Positions 9,194 to 18,470 are shown, numbered from the stretch's first letter. The stretch is DNA of 64,000 nt from Thermoanaerobaculia bacterium (GCA_030431255.1 JAUIJL010000002.1:682001-746000); one strand, 5' to 3'. A program made the numbers and translations. The notes: a model not told the origin generated them from the letters alone.

Positions 9194-11038
9194 ATGGCTT
9201 GGTTGCTCAGGTTCTTGCCGGCGCGGTTTCGACACATGTCGATCCGTCGACAGCTGTTGGGAGCATTCGCCGCCGATCTCCTGTTGATGATGCTGTTGGG
9301 TGCCTTTGCCTTGACCCAGATGGAAATCGTGCGCGACAAGGCCGACGAGGTGACGGCTCGCTCCCTGCCCTCGATCCGCAATGTCGATCGGATCCAGACT
9401 CTGGTCGCCCGCTACCGGCGATTGCAGCTGGAGTTCGCCCTCTACTCGAATCGCGGCGACCGCGCTCGCACGGAGCGGGACCTGGTCCAGACCGAGGTCG
9501 ACATGGGCGAATGTCTGGAGGTGCAGATGCCCCTGCTCGCAAGCCCCGCCGAGCGCCTCGCCTTCGACCGATTCCGCACGGAATGGCGGGAATACTTGGC
9601 CGCCACCCACGGCAAATTCCTGCCCGCGATTCGGCGCGGCAATACCGGCACGGTGCAGCCCGCCCTGAGCCGATTGAACCCCAAACACCGACAGCTGACC
9701 AACGCCACCGAGAGGCTCAATGAGCTGGCGGAGATCAGCACCGAAGAGGCCATGACGGTGCTGCGCAACACCCAGGTCACCTCCCGCCGATTCATCGTCG
9801 CCGACACGGCGTTTTCCGTCGCTCTGTCGGCGTTCATCGGCCTGGCGCTGGCGGCGGATCTCTCGCGGCGTATCCGCCATCTGACATCCGCCACCCGACG
9901 GGTCGCAGCCGGCGACCTGACCCCCGGCACGGGGCCCCTCGAGCTGCCGACCATGCACGATGAGATCGGCTTCCTGGCGGAGAACTTCGAGCAGATGGTC
10001 GACAGCTTGCGACGGCAGCGGGAAACCTTGGAGCGCCGCAATCGGGAGCTCGGTGAGAGCCTCGACGAGCAACGCCGGCTGACCGCTGATTTGGTGCGAC
10101 GGGAGGCGGCCGAGCAGGCCGCTTATCGAGCACGAACAGAAGCGGAGGCTCGCGATTCCGCCAAGAGCATCTTCCTCGCCACCATGAGCCACGAGCTCCG
10201 AACTCCCTTGAACGCCATCTTGGGTTACGTACAGCTGATGAGCCTGGCGGCGGAGAGCCGACGAGACGAGAGCTCGCTGCAAGATCTCTCACGGATCAGC
10301 TCGGCCGGCAAGCACCTCGCCACCCTAATCAACAACTTGCTCGACTTCTCGAAAATCGAGCAGGGCAAAGTCGACACCGAGATCCTCACCTTCTCCATCG
10401 CGGATTTGGTGCACGAATCCCTGGCCATCGTCGAGCCCCTGATCCAACAGCAGGGGATTCGGCTGGAGCTGGAGCTTCAAGATCCTCTAGGCACCATGAC
10501 CAGCGATCCCGGCAAGCTCCGCCAAGTGCTTTTCAATTTGCTCAGCAACGCGGCCAAATTCACTGAAAACGGCACCGTCACCCTGACCGTCGAGCGCCGG
10601 GGCTCTCAAGCCCTGCCGGACGACCGGGCCACCGAGGCTGGGGACACTAGTGCGGAGGAGACCGGTGCCGAAGACATCATCGTGATTCGGGTCGCCGACA
10701 CTGGGATCGGCATCCATCCCGATCATTTGGAATCGATTTTCGAGCCTTTTCAACAGGCGGACAGCTCCATCAGCCGCCGATTCGGCGGCACGGGCCTGGG
10801 TTTGGTGATCAGCCGTCGGCTCAGCCGGCTGTTGGGCGGAAGCCTCACCGTGGAGAGCATGCTCGGCGAAGGCTCGGTGTTTACCGCTCACTGGCCGGCA
10901 ACGGCTCGGACCACCGGTTTCGGAACCGGCTCCGAAAGACACACCCATAAAGACACACAACCGTCCGACCTTCGGGTCGGGCGTTCCATAGCTACCGACG
11001 ACCCGGTCGGTACGCCTGAGGGAGAGCAGCATGGCTAA
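9194..11038 (+). CDS. Membrane-bound hybrid-free sensor histidine kinase (HAMP-HisKA-HATPase)
   Basis: A 614-residue sensor kinase. TM1 (residues about 20-40) is followed by a helical periplasmic sensor of about 150 residues resembling four-helix-bundle MCP-type sensors. TM2 (FSVALSAFIGLALAADL) and a HAMP linker come next, then a coiled coil. The HisKA box is FLATMSHELRTPLNAILGY with phospho-accepting His333. The HATPase part has an N box (RQVLFNLLSNAAKF), DTGIGI and GGTGLGLVIS. There is no attached receiver. It starts 3 bp after the pstS-like stop, and its last 8 bases overlap the receiver gene, so the three form a coupled operon. The signal is unknown; the neighbour suggests phosphate or the PstS-like ligand (inference). 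Confidence 0.92.
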   Translation: MAWLLRFLPARFRHMSIRRQLLGAFAADLLLMMLLGAFALTQMEIVRDKADEVTARSLPSIRNVDRIQTLVARYRRLQLEFALYSNRGDRARTERDLVQTEVDMGECLEVQMPLLASPAERLAFDRFRTEWREYLAATHGKFLPAIRRGNTGTVQPALSRLNPKHRQLTNATERLNELAEISTEEAMTVLRNTQVTSRRFIVADTAFSVALSAFIGLALAADLSRRIRHLTSATRRVAAGDLTPGTGPLELPTMHDEIGFLAENFEQMVDSLRRQRETLERRNRELGESLDEQRRLTADLVRREAAEQAAYRARTEAEARDSAKSIFLATMSHELRTPLNAILGYVQLMSLAAESRRDESSLQDLSRISSAGKHLATLINNLLDFSKIEQGKVDTEILTFSIADLVHESLAIVEPLIQQQGIRLELELQDPLGTMTSDPGKLRQVLFNLLSNAAKFTENGTVTLTVERRGSQALPDDRATEAGDTSAEETGAEDIIVIRVADTGIGIHPDHLESIFEPFQQADSSISRRFGGTGLGLVISRRLSRLLGGSLTVESMLGEGSVFTAHWPATARTTGFGTGSERHTHKDTQPSDLRVGRSIATDDPVGTPEGEQHG

Positions 11039-11432
11039 GATCCTGGTGGTCGACGACAACGCAGACAATCGCAACATTCTCGCTCGCCTGGTCGGTTACG
11101 GCGGACACCAGCCGGTGACCGCCACCAACGGCCGAGAGGCCATCGGTCTCGCCCGCGACACCCAACCCGACCTGATTTTGATGGATCTAGCCATGCCGGA
11201 AATGGACGGTTGGACCGCAACCCGTCGCTTGAAATCCGATGAGACGCTGACCACGATCCCGGTGATCATCGTCACCGGCCACGTCACCAGCAACGACATC
11301 TCCTTGGCTCAACAAGTGGGTTGCAACGACGTAGTGTCGAAACCCATCGACTACCATGTGCTCATGGGAAAAATCAGCCAACACCTGACCGGCGAGAGCC
11401 CCGAGCTACCCCAGGTCTCCCGCCCAGCTTGA
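11031..11432 (+). CDS. Stand-alone response regulator receiver protein
   Basis: A 133-residue single CheY-like receiver domain without output domain. The acidic pair is at KILVVDDN, the phospho-acceptor Asp52 lies in LILMDLAMPEMDGW, the switch Thr is in VIIVTGHVTS and the conserved Lys in VSKPID. It overlaps the kinase gene by 8 bases and is presumably phosphorylated by it. With no DNA-binding part, it should signal by protein contact or as a phosphorelay intermediate (family knowledge). Confidence 0.93.
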   Translation: MAKILVVDDNADNRNILARLVGYGGHQPVTATNGREAIGLARDTQPDLILMDLAMPEMDGWTATRRLKSDETLTTIPVIIVTGHVTSNDISLAQQVGCNDVVSKPIDYHVLMGKISQHLTGESPELPQVSRPA

Positions 11433-11448
11433 GGGAAAGGTCTTCGCA

Positions 11449-11614
11449 GGGTCGGGGCTTGCCCCCGACCGAGCTTCTTCCGTAGGGTCGGGGCTTGCCC
11501 CCGACCGAGCTTTTTCCATAGGGCCGGGACTTGCCCCCGACCGAGCTTTTTCCATAGGGCCGGGGCTTGCCCCCGACCGAGCTTCTTCCGTAGGGTCGGG
11601 GCTTGCCCCCGACC
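11449..11614. repeat. Five-copy 36-bp-period palindromic tandem array
   Basis: Five units start at 11449, 11485, 11521, 11557 and 11593. Each has a 22-bp near-perfect palindrome (GGGTCGGGGCTT then GCCCCCGACC) and a 14-bp spacer, GAGCTTCTTCCGTA or GAGCTTTTTCCATA. Units 1, 2 and 5 carry GGGTC, and units 3 and 4 carry GGGCC. The array fills the gap between the convergent receiver and LpxH-like genes, where it could act as a two-way terminator or REP/BIME-like element (inference). It is related in sequence to the hairpin at 36699-36719. Confidence 0.9.
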
Positions 11615-11627
11615 GCCCGATTCGACC

Positions 11628-12548
11628 CTAGGCGCTGCGGGGGATGCTGACCTCTTCTTCGACCACCCCTTCTTCGGCCACCTCGGCGAGCGGGCCGTCC
11701 AGCTCGGCCAGGGCCTTGAGACCGTCGACCAGCTCCATCCGACCGTCCTCGTGCTCGACGATGAGCGTGCAGCTTTCGATCCAATCCCCGCAGTTGTAGT
11801 AGGTGCCCTCGACTTCCTGGCGGATCTCCGCTTTGTGGATGTGGCCGCAGACCACGCCGTCGAGACCTTGCCGACGGGCTTCGCCGAGCACCGCTTCCTC
11901 GAAGCGGCTGATGTAGGTGCACGCGGATTTGACCCTCAGCTTGAGGTATTGCGCCAGGGACCAATAGGGTTTGCGCCGTAGACGGCGAAAGGCGTTGTAG
12001 ATTTGATTGAGGCGCACCAACCAGCCGTAGGCCAGCGCCCCCAGCATGCCGAGCCAACGGGAATGCTGGATGACCAAATCGAATTGGTCGCCGTGGGTGA
12101 CCAACAATCGTCGGCCGTCCGCCGTGGTGTGCACATCCAGCTCGCGGATGGGGATCCGCCCGACCTCCAAACCGGCGTATCGGCGGGCGCGATCGTCGTG
12201 ATTGCCGGGAATGAAGATGACCTCCACCCCTTCGCGGGCCATCGAGAGCAATCTCGAAACCACCTGCTCACAGGCCGGATTCCAATGCCAACCGCGATGC
12301 AGCTGCCAGAGGTCGATCACGTCTCCCACCAAATAAAGCTTTGAGCAGTCCAGACGCTCCAGGAGTCGATGAAGATCCCGTGCTCGGGCGCCGTGGAATC
12401 CCAAGTGCAAATCACTGAGGAAGACCGTGCGAGCCCTCAGCCTGCGCTCAGCAGCGGGTTTGTGGCCACCGAATCGACCCCAAGCAAGGGCCCCACCAGG
12501 ACTGTGCGAAGAATGCGAAGACTGCGAAGACGTAGGTAGCTCGCTCAT
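11628..12548 (-). CDS. UDP-2,3-diacylglucosamine diphosphatase-like metallophosphoesterase (LpxH family)
   Basis: A calcineurin-type phosphoesterase of 306 residues from the chosen start. Metal-site motifs appear in order: FLSDLHLGFHG, VGDVIDLWQL, IPGNHDDRARR, VTHGDQFD and CGHIHKAEIR. These match LpxH-type hydrolases, which remove UMP from UDP-diacylglucosamine in lipid A synthesis; related enzymes act on other substrates, so the exact reaction is inferred. The ATG at 12548 is preferred over an in-frame start at 12587 because GGAAAGG lies just upstream. The N-terminal 20 residues are Ser/His-rich and disordered. It is monocistronic and convergent with the receiver gene. Confidence 0.85.
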   Translation of the reverse strand: MSELPTSSQSSHSSHSPGGALAWGRFGGHKPAAERRLRARTVFLSDLHLGFHGARARDLHRLLERLDCSKLYLVGDVIDLWQLHRGWHWNPACEQVVSRLLSMAREGVEVIFIPGNHDDRARRYAGLEVGRIPIRELDVHTTADGRRLLVTHGDQFDLVIQHSRWLGMLGALAYGWLVRLNQIYNAFRRLRRKPYWSLAQYLKLRVKSACTYISRFEEAVLGEARRQGLDGVVCGHIHKAEIRQEVEGTYYNCGDWIESCTLIVEHEDGRMELVDGLKALAELDGPLAEVAEEGVVEEEVSIPRSA

Positions 12549-12699
12549 GGATCGCCTTTCCAGTTGTGGCTCTCGGGTCGAGCCCAAGATAGGAAGCGAC
12601 CGTTAAGCTGGAACGTAGGGTCCGTTAAGGCTTGGGCGAGCTGTGTAAATCCTCATGAAATATAGCCTTTCGGCGTCGAATCCGGCGGACGAACGTGGC

Positions 12700-14439
12700 T
12701 CAAAGGCCTTGCTCGGCGCGCACCTTCAAGGCACTGCGTTTGAGGGCGACCGCGTCTTGCTGACCCGCGGCCGCTTGATAGGCCGAAGAGTAGTAGGCCG
12801 CCAGCTCGCCGGTCATCAGCAATTTCGTGGCGATCACCAGCAGCGGAATAACCAAGGCGATACCGAATACCATCCAATACGATCGATTGAGCTGGGCTCG
12901 TTGATGTTGGAAGCGAGCCCACAGCTCGGGATCGCATGCGGAATCCAAATCCGGCGACGGGCCACCCGGAATCGCCTGAGACACACACGGGCGCACGTCC
13001 TGCAAGCCGTAGAGAGCCGCCAGCTCTTGGGATTCGGAGCTATCCAGCCCCGGCCAGCGCGGCGCATAACCCCGTCGAAGATCGTCCAAGACCCTGAGCT
13101 TCTCGAAGAAGTCATAAACAGGTGGTAGGTAAACAAAGCGGTCTTGAAGATCCACCGCCGTCGGCCCGCCGGGACCGGTGGAGCTCAGCGGCTCGAGAAT
13201 CGGCCGCCCTCCGGGAGGCGGGCTCGACCGCAGGTGGCGGATCCATTGGAAGAGGCGATCCTGAGACAGCCTGGCGGTTTGTCGTTCCTCGGCACCTTCG
13301 GCGGCAAAGCTTTCGCGTTCCTCGGCCGCCACTTGCCGTCGCGCGTCGATCTCCCCTCGGAGGTCGGCCACCCGCTGCTCTTGAACGTCCTGGTCCACCC
13401 GCGCCTGGTCCCGTCGAGCGATCCAAGCGCCGCGATTGCGCTGAGCCTCTTTCACCGATTCCACCAGCTCGGCCTCGCGGGACGCGGCGCTTTCCTGAGG
13501 TGGATTCGCCCGATGCCGATCCAGCTGCGCCTGGCGATTGCGCACCTCGCGGTCCCAATAATTCACGCTGCCTTGGGCGCTTTCCAAACGCCGGCGGATC
13601 TCGGGGCCGCGATCCCTCTCTTGGCGGAAGCGTTCCTCGTCTTGCTCCACCCGCCGATCCGAGCGCAGAAGGAGATCCCCGGTCTGCAGACGGCGCAGCT
13701 CCGCCTGCCGTTGAGTCTCTGTCTCCTGGGCCTGCAAGAGCTCCTGACGTCGGGTGACCACCTCCCGTCTGATGCCTTCCTCATGCTCACGGCTCTCGAT
13801 CTGAGCCCTGAAAATCAACAGCTCCACGGGTTGGGCGGTGATCAATGCCGAGGCGAGGATGATCCCCAAACGCATGGCCACGGGAATTGCCACCCTGAGC
13901 TTCCCACGACCCCCGGGGGCTCGCAGGTCGGTGGTCAAGAATTGGCGCTCATAGATCAACACCGCCATGGCGAAAAGGGATGCGGGCAGGAGAGCGATCA
14001 AGGTGGTGCCGTTGAAGGCCACGAGGTCCGACTGCAGGATGCAATTGAACAGCAAGGTCCAAGCGCCGAGCTCGAAAATCGCCACGATGCACAACAACAG
14101 CGAGGCGTATTTCATCTCCAACGCCGCTCGCCGGCTGAGCAGCGACGTGCCAAAGACGTCCAGCCCTAGGGTGCTCGCCAAGCTGCCCAATGGCCCGGAA
14201 AGCAACTTCGCCGATCCGCCGCCCGACACCGCCGCAGCCTGTAGCTCGCGAAACGGACAGCCCGCGTCCAGGGCGCGAGAGGTCTTCCCATCTTCCACGG
14301 GCTGGGGAGGCGGAGGGCTGGAATCGTCGATCGAAGCTCTTTCCGAGCTCGGTTGTGACGTCGGCGATGCGGCCGGCTGTGGCTGTTTTAGGCCGCCGCC
14401 CAAGCTGCTGTCCAAGGTGCCGTCCAAGCTGCTTTGCAA
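12700..14439 (-). CDS. DUF4407-like membrane protein with long coiled coil
   Basis: A 579-residue protein from a probable TTG start at 14439 (GGGAG about 6 bases upstream); the frame runs upstream to 14556 without a better start. A Pro/Ser-rich N-terminal region is followed by three predicted membrane helices (YASLLLCIVAIFELGAWTLLF, TLIALLPASLFAMAVLIY, VAMRLGIILASALITAQP). Next come about 200 residues of charged coiled coil (EEGIRREVVTRRQELLQAQ...). A final helix (YWMVFGIALVIPLLVIATKLL) precedes the cytoplasmic tail. This helix-coil-helix layout is that of DUF4407 proteins, whose function is unknown. It is divergent from the GntR regulator, which is a plausible controller. Confidence 0.72.
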   Translation of the reverse strand: MQSSLDGTLDSSLGGGLKQPQPAASPTSQPSSERASIDDSSPPPPQPVEDGKTSRALDAGCPFRELQAAAVSGGGSAKLLSGPLGSLASTLGLDVFGTSLLSRRAALEMKYASLLLCIVAIFELGAWTLLFNCILQSDLVAFNGTTLIALLPASLFAMAVLIYERQFLTTDLRAPGGRGKLRVAIPVAMRLGIILASALITAQPVELLIFRAQIESREHEEGIRREVVTRRQELLQAQETETQRQAELRRLQTGDLLLRSDRRVEQDEERFRQERDRGPEIRRRLESAQGSVNYWDREVRNRQAQLDRHRANPPQESAASREAELVESVKEAQRNRGAWIARRDQARVDQDVQEQRVADLRGEIDARRQVAAEERESFAAEGAEERQTARLSQDRLFQWIRHLRSSPPPGGRPILEPLSSTGPGGPTAVDLQDRFVYLPPVYDFFEKLRVLDDLRRGYAPRWPGLDSSESQELAALYGLQDVRPCVSQAIPGGPSPDLDSACDPELWARFQHQRAQLNRSYWMVFGIALVIPLLVIATKLLMTGELAAYYSSAYQAAAGQQDAVALKRSALKVRAEQGL

Positions 14440-14674
14440 GTGAGTCTCCCGAGGGTTTCCGAGTCCGCGCGCATGCCATCTCGAGTCGCCGATCGACGAC
14501 CTCCTATGGAGCCTTACGGAATGAGCTCGAAAAACGTTCCACCACCAAAGCATCAAACCTCAAGATCGCCGACGCCTACCTCGGCAACTTTCTTCCATTG
14601 AGATACGATGGGTTGGTTCAGCCCACCGCAACGCCTCGGGGCGTTCGGCCGATTGGATCGACGGGAAGCCTTTT

Positions 14675-15544
14675 ATGACCATTGCGGAATACATTGAGAA
14701 AGACGTCAAGGCCAAGGTCCTGGCCGGCGAGGATTTACCCTTTCGCCTCACGCTGACGGCGATTTCGGAGTTTTACGACGTCAGCCCCATGCCCGTGCGT
14801 ATCGCGGTCGGCGAGCTGGTCGATCAAGGAGTGCTGATCAAGCTGCAAAACGGACGATTGGCCGTCCAGGCCGATCCCGAGGTCATTCAAACCGTAGAAG
14901 AAGATTTGCAGGATCCCCTCAAAGCCCCGGAGGACCACGAGCAAGAGCTGGCGGACCTGGCGATCCAGCTGAGCCTGAAGGGCGAGCAGCAGTATTTACG
15001 GGAAGAGGAAACCGCTTCCCGCCTGGGGGTCGGCCGCTCGGTGGTGCGGCGAATTTTCAGTCGGCTTTCCGGCGCCGGCATCCTAGAGCACGTGCCCCGC
15101 TGTGGCTGGTTGGTTCAGCCCTATCGCGAGGAAGACATGCTGGCTTATATCGAGGTGCGCGAGGTCTTGGAGCAGAAGGCCATGGATCTCGCCCGGGATC
15201 GGCTCGATCCCGAGGACCTTCAAGAAATGTTGGAGGCCAACCGCCCCGGCCCCGACGGCGAGCCCAGAATCGACAATCGGCTCCACCATTATTGGATCGA
15301 CCGCAGCGGCAATCGCTACATCCAAGACTTCTTCCGACTCCACGGCCCCTACTACGAAGCGATGTTCGACTACGCCACCATCGCCGAATCCGCCGTGGCG
15401 ACCATGGCCGAGCAACACCGTGAGATCTTGCAGAGCCTCCTAGAAAGAAAATGGGCCCGGGCACGCAAGCACCTCCAGGCCCATGTGCGGGGTCAGCAGC
15501 CCAAAGTCCTCAAGCTGATCACCTCGTATCGTCAAGAGCAGTAG
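14675..15544 (+). CDS. GntR/FadR-type transcriptional regulator with two winged-helix domains
   Basis: 289 residues. A first GntR-like winged helix covers roughly residues 15-65 (LTAISEFYDVSPMPVRIAVG, then ELVDQGVLIKLQNGRLAV). A second covers about 105-155 (EEETASRLGVGRSVVRRIF, then SRLSGAGILEHVPRCGWLV). The C-terminal half is an FCD-type helical ligand domain with Asp/His residues in IDNRLHHYWIDRSGN, EQHREIL and LQAHV that could bind a metal. Standard FadR-family proteins have one winged helix. The start has GGAAG just upstream. The stop codon abuts that of the serine hydrolase on the other strand with no gap. The ligand is unknown. Confidence 0.85.
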   Translation: MTIAEYIEKDVKAKVLAGEDLPFRLTLTAISEFYDVSPMPVRIAVGELVDQGVLIKLQNGRLAVQADPEVIQTVEEDLQDPLKAPEDHEQELADLAIQLSLKGEQQYLREEETASRLGVGRSVVRRIFSRLSGAGILEHVPRCGWLVQPYREEDMLAYIEVREVLEQKAMDLARDRLDPEDLQEMLEANRPGPDGEPRIDNRLHHYWIDRSGNRYIQDFFRLHGPYYEAMFDYATIAESAVATMAEQHREILQSLLERKWARARKHLQAHVRGQQPKVLKLITSYRQEQ

Positions 15545-17305
15545 CTAGGGCGTCTCGGGCTTTATCCGCGCCGCTTTGAGCTCCTGGCCTCCTTGGAAGA
15601 GGGTCAATCCCGAGGCGGGGCCTTCCTCCGCCAAGTCGAAGACCACCCGAGCGCCGATAGCTTCGTTGAAAAGCTCCGTGGGCGAGGTGGCGAAGACTTC
15701 GATCTGGCCCTGTCCGGTGGCTTGGGTCAGGATCCGATTTCCATCTCGGGAAACGGTCAGAATGAATCCCGGCAGGAGCTCGTATTGGCCGACCAAACGA
15801 TCGATCTGCTCCGGGGACAGCTCCACTTTCTCAGCCCCCGAAGGCAGGGGTTTGTCGGTCAGCGCCGCCCGCTCCGGCTCCTGATCCCACGGTTTCATCC
15901 ACATGGCGACCGGATTGCCGCTTTCATCGAGCTCGAAGGAGATCCGGGTCAAGGAATCCTCATAGAAGAACTCGGTGGCCGACGAAGGAACGGTGGTCAT
16001 CTTCGGACCTCCGCTGCGCTGGGTGGTCAAAGCTCCGTTCTCCACCCGAACCACACGCTCCGTGTCCTCGTCGATTTGGTAGACGCCTTCCAAACGCTTG
16101 AAACCGTCCGACGCGATCTTTGCCCGACGGCGGACGAAGGGTTTGCCCGCCACCAAGGCGGCCGCCTGAACGGAAAGCATCTGCGGCGGCTGCAGATGAC
16201 CATTGGACAGCACCGCCACGAAAATATCCGGCTCCGGTAGCCAAAGAGCATGGGTGGCGAAGCCGTGGATGCCACCACCGTGGTGGATCACCCGTATACC
16301 CTCGAGCTCACCGAGCTGCCAACCGAAACCGTAATTCACCTCCGAATCGTCGTTCAGACGAGACTCGGTCCACATCCGCTCCAAGGAGGCTTTGCTCAAT
16401 AGACCGTTGCCCGAAGCGCTTTGCCCACCCTCGAACGCCAGCTTCAAAGCGTCTTTCCAACGGGCCAAATCATCGACGTTCGAAAGCAGAGAGCCCGCGG
16501 CGTAGGGAGCGGTCATGCTGATGAAGTCCGCCACCCGATACTCACCGTCGATGAATTGATATCCCTCGACCCGACCGGGTGTCACCCGTGTGGGCTCGCC
16601 GTAAGAAGTCTTCGTGAGGCCCAGGGGCCCGAAGAGCAGCTCGTCCATGACCTCGGCGTAGGTCTTGCCGCTCACTTCTTCGAGGATGGCGCCGAGCAAG
16701 AAATACCCCGAGTTGTTGTAGGCCCATTTCTCACCGGGCTCGAATTCGAGCTCTTTTTCGTCGAAGTAGTCGAGCATCTCCGCCACGGAATGATCCTTGC
16801 GCGCGTGCTGCCAAAACTCCTGCATGGCCGTATAGCTGGGAATACCGGAGGTGTGGGATAAGAGGTGCTCCAGGGTGACCTTGGAGTCGTAGAGGTCGGG
16901 ATAGTCCGGCAGCATGTCCGCCAAGGGTTGATCGAGTCGCAGCTTTCCCTGCTCCACCATCTTCATGATCGCCACGGCGGAAAATTGCTTGGTGATCGAG
17001 CCGAGCCGAAACACCATTCCCGGCTCGATCGCCACCCCGAGCTCCATATCCGCCAGACCGTATCCCTCGCGGAGCAGAATCTCGTCCCCCTTCTTCACCA
17101 GCACCGCCACACCCGGCGCGTCCGACGAATAGACATCGGCGAACATCTTGTCCAGCTTAGCGGTGAGAGTCGGAGTCTCCGCATAAGCTGGAGTCCAGCT
17201 CACCCACGAGATCAGGGCCAGCAACATCGGCACGAGGGCTAGGCCCCCGATGACCTGCCGGATTTCGGAAGCGTAGGCAATCGACGAAGGAAAATTTCTG
17301 CTCAA
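15545..17305 (-). CDS. Serine hydrolase of the class C beta-lactamase/esterase family
   Basis: 586 residues from a TTG start at 17305, chosen because AAGGAG sits 6-7 bases upstream; an ATG 10 codons earlier (17335) is possible but poorly placed. The N-terminal signal ends near PAYA-E. The nucleophile motif is S103-I-T-K106 (FRLGSITKQFSAV), YNNSGYFLLG supplies the Tyr-x-Asn motif, and VIHHGGGIHG supplies the third motif. The last 200 residues form an accessory beta-rich region (DUF3471-like, FEQ-PE-containing). Such proteins are periplasmic D-amino peptidases, esterases or beta-lactamases; which one is not readable. It is the last gene of the minus-strand hydrolase operon. Confidence 0.87.
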   Translation of the reverse strand: MSRNFPSSIAYASEIRQVIGGLALVPMLLALISWVSWTPAYAETPTLTAKLDKMFADVYSSDAPGVAVLVKKGDEILLREGYGLADMELGVAIEPGMVFRLGSITKQFSAVAIMKMVEQGKLRLDQPLADMLPDYPDLYDSKVTLEHLLSHTSGIPSYTAMQEFWQHARKDHSVAEMLDYFDEKELEFEPGEKWAYNNSGYFLLGAILEEVSGKTYAEVMDELLFGPLGLTKTSYGEPTRVTPGRVEGYQFIDGEYRVADFISMTAPYAAGSLLSNVDDLARWKDALKLAFEGGQSASGNGLLSKASLERMWTESRLNDDSEVNYGFGWQLGELEGIRVIHHGGGIHGFATHALWLPEPDIFVAVLSNGHLQPPQMLSVQAAALVAGKPFVRRRAKIASDGFKRLEGVYQIDEDTERVVRVENGALTTQRSGGPKMTTVPSSATEFFYEDSLTRISFELDESGNPVAMWMKPWDQEPERAALTDKPLPSGAEKVELSPEQIDRLVGQYELLPGFILTVSRDGNRILTQATGQGQIEVFATSPTELFNEAIGARVVFDLAEEGPASGLTLFQGGQELKAARIKPETP

Positions 17306-17396
17306 GCTGGGCTCCTTTTTGACGGATCGAATCATGGGCTCGGAGGTCGAAGCTCTCCTCCGCGCGACCGGGCCGGGATCTTCGACCTCTCTCGGA

Positions 17397-18470
17397 TCAT
17401 TCCGCTTCGGTGGCGTCGTCGAAGATGTCCTTGGATATTTTCATTGTGACCAACACGTGGGGCACGTCGACCACCTCGGCGATTTTCAGCCGGCCTGCCA
17501 ACGAAGCCAAGACATAAGCCTCGCTGCGCTCCAGATTCCGTTCAGCTGCCAGATAGTCGACCATATAACCCGTGGCCTTTTTCGCCGCGATGTCCAGGGT
17601 CTCGCCGAAGGCGGTGACCGCGTAAAAATCGTCGCGCTCGTATTGGGGCTCCGCGATCGGCCGATGATCCTTCAGCACCTCCAGCTCCAAAACGATGCGA
17701 GTCGGCGCTTCCAAAGCGGTGCCGCAGACCTCGCCGTCCCCTTGCACCGCGTGGGTATCTCCGATGGAAAAGAGCGCACCTTCCACAAAAATGGGCAAGT
17801 AGACGGTGGCTCCGGCGGTCAGCTCGCGGTCGTCCATATTGCCGCCGTTGGCCCGGGGCGGAATGGTCGAAAGCATCTCGTCCGTATCCGGAGCCACCCC
17901 GACCACTCCGGGGAACGGCTCTAGGGGCAGCCGGATTCCGTCGGCGAATTCCACGTGGGTGGCCCCGTCCTCAAAACGGAAAGTCTTGAGATAGGGTTCC
18001 GTAAATTCGTCCGCCAGATAACCGAATCCCGGGAAGACACCGGACCATCCCCAATCCCCCAGCTCAATGCTGTGGAGGGTGACTTTGAGCACGTCTCCCG
18101 GGGCCGCGCCTTCGACGAAGACCGGACCAGTCAATGGGTGGATGGGGTCGAATGCCACCGAGGGCACGTCGGCGGCCGTGGACTCGTAGCTGAGCTGACC
18201 ATCGCTCGCTTCCTCGGTCTCCATGGCCAGCACAGCGCCCGACGGGACGGTCAGCACCGGCGGAATGTTGCGGCTGAACCGGGCGTGGGTTTGATCTCGG
18301 GTGAGGGTGAATTGGGGCTCGGGGATCTCGTCCGCCGGCGGCCCGTCCTCGGTCGAAACCACCTCGCCGGCAGCGCTTCCCGGGTCGTCGGACGTCGTCT
18401 CAGGGTTTTCGGGCGCGCAGCCCATGATCAACAACAACACAGCACAGCCGGTCCACCATGATCTCGGCAT
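17397..18470 (-). CDS. Acetamidase/formamidase family (FmdA/AmdA) lipoprotein
   Basis: 357 residues. The N-terminal signal ends in LLIMGC, a lipobox, followed by an Asp/Glu/Pro-rich linker. The catalytic part carries FmdA/AmdA hallmarks: HPLTGPVFVEGAAPGDVLKV, ELGDWGWSGVFPGFGYL, GNMDDRELTAGATVYLPIFV, FSIGDTHAVQGDGEVCGTALE and the late region AYVLASLAGRLKIAEVVDVP. Known members hydrolyse formamide or short amides in the cytoplasm, so a lipoprotein version is odd. The ATG at 18470 has AGGAG 7 bases upstream; an adjacent GTG at 18473 is less well placed. It lies 56 bp after the rhodanese gene, in the same operon. Confidence 0.87.
   Translation of the reverse strand: MPRSWWTGCAVLLLIMGCAPENPETTSDDPGSAAGEVVSTEDGPPADEIPEPQFTLTRDQTHARFSRNIPPVLTVPSGAVLAMETEEASDGQLSYESTAADVPSVAFDPIHPLTGPVFVEGAAPGDVLKVTLHSIELGDWGWSGVFPGFGYLADEFTEPYLKTFRFEDGATHVEFADGIRLPLEPFPGVVGVAPDTDEMLSTIPPRANGGNMDDRELTAGATVYLPIFVEGALFSIGDTHAVQGDGEVCGTALEAPTRIVLELEVLKDHRPIAEPQYERDDFYAVTAFGETLDIAAKKATGYMVDYLAAERNLERSEAYVLASLAGRLKIAEVVDVPHVLVTMKISKDIFDDATEAE

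Noticed and set aside
11449-11614. Possible CRISPR array (regular 36-bp period)
   Set aside because: The units between palindromes are themselves conserved, so there are no unique spacers, and no cas gene is nearby. It is a tandem palindromic repeat.
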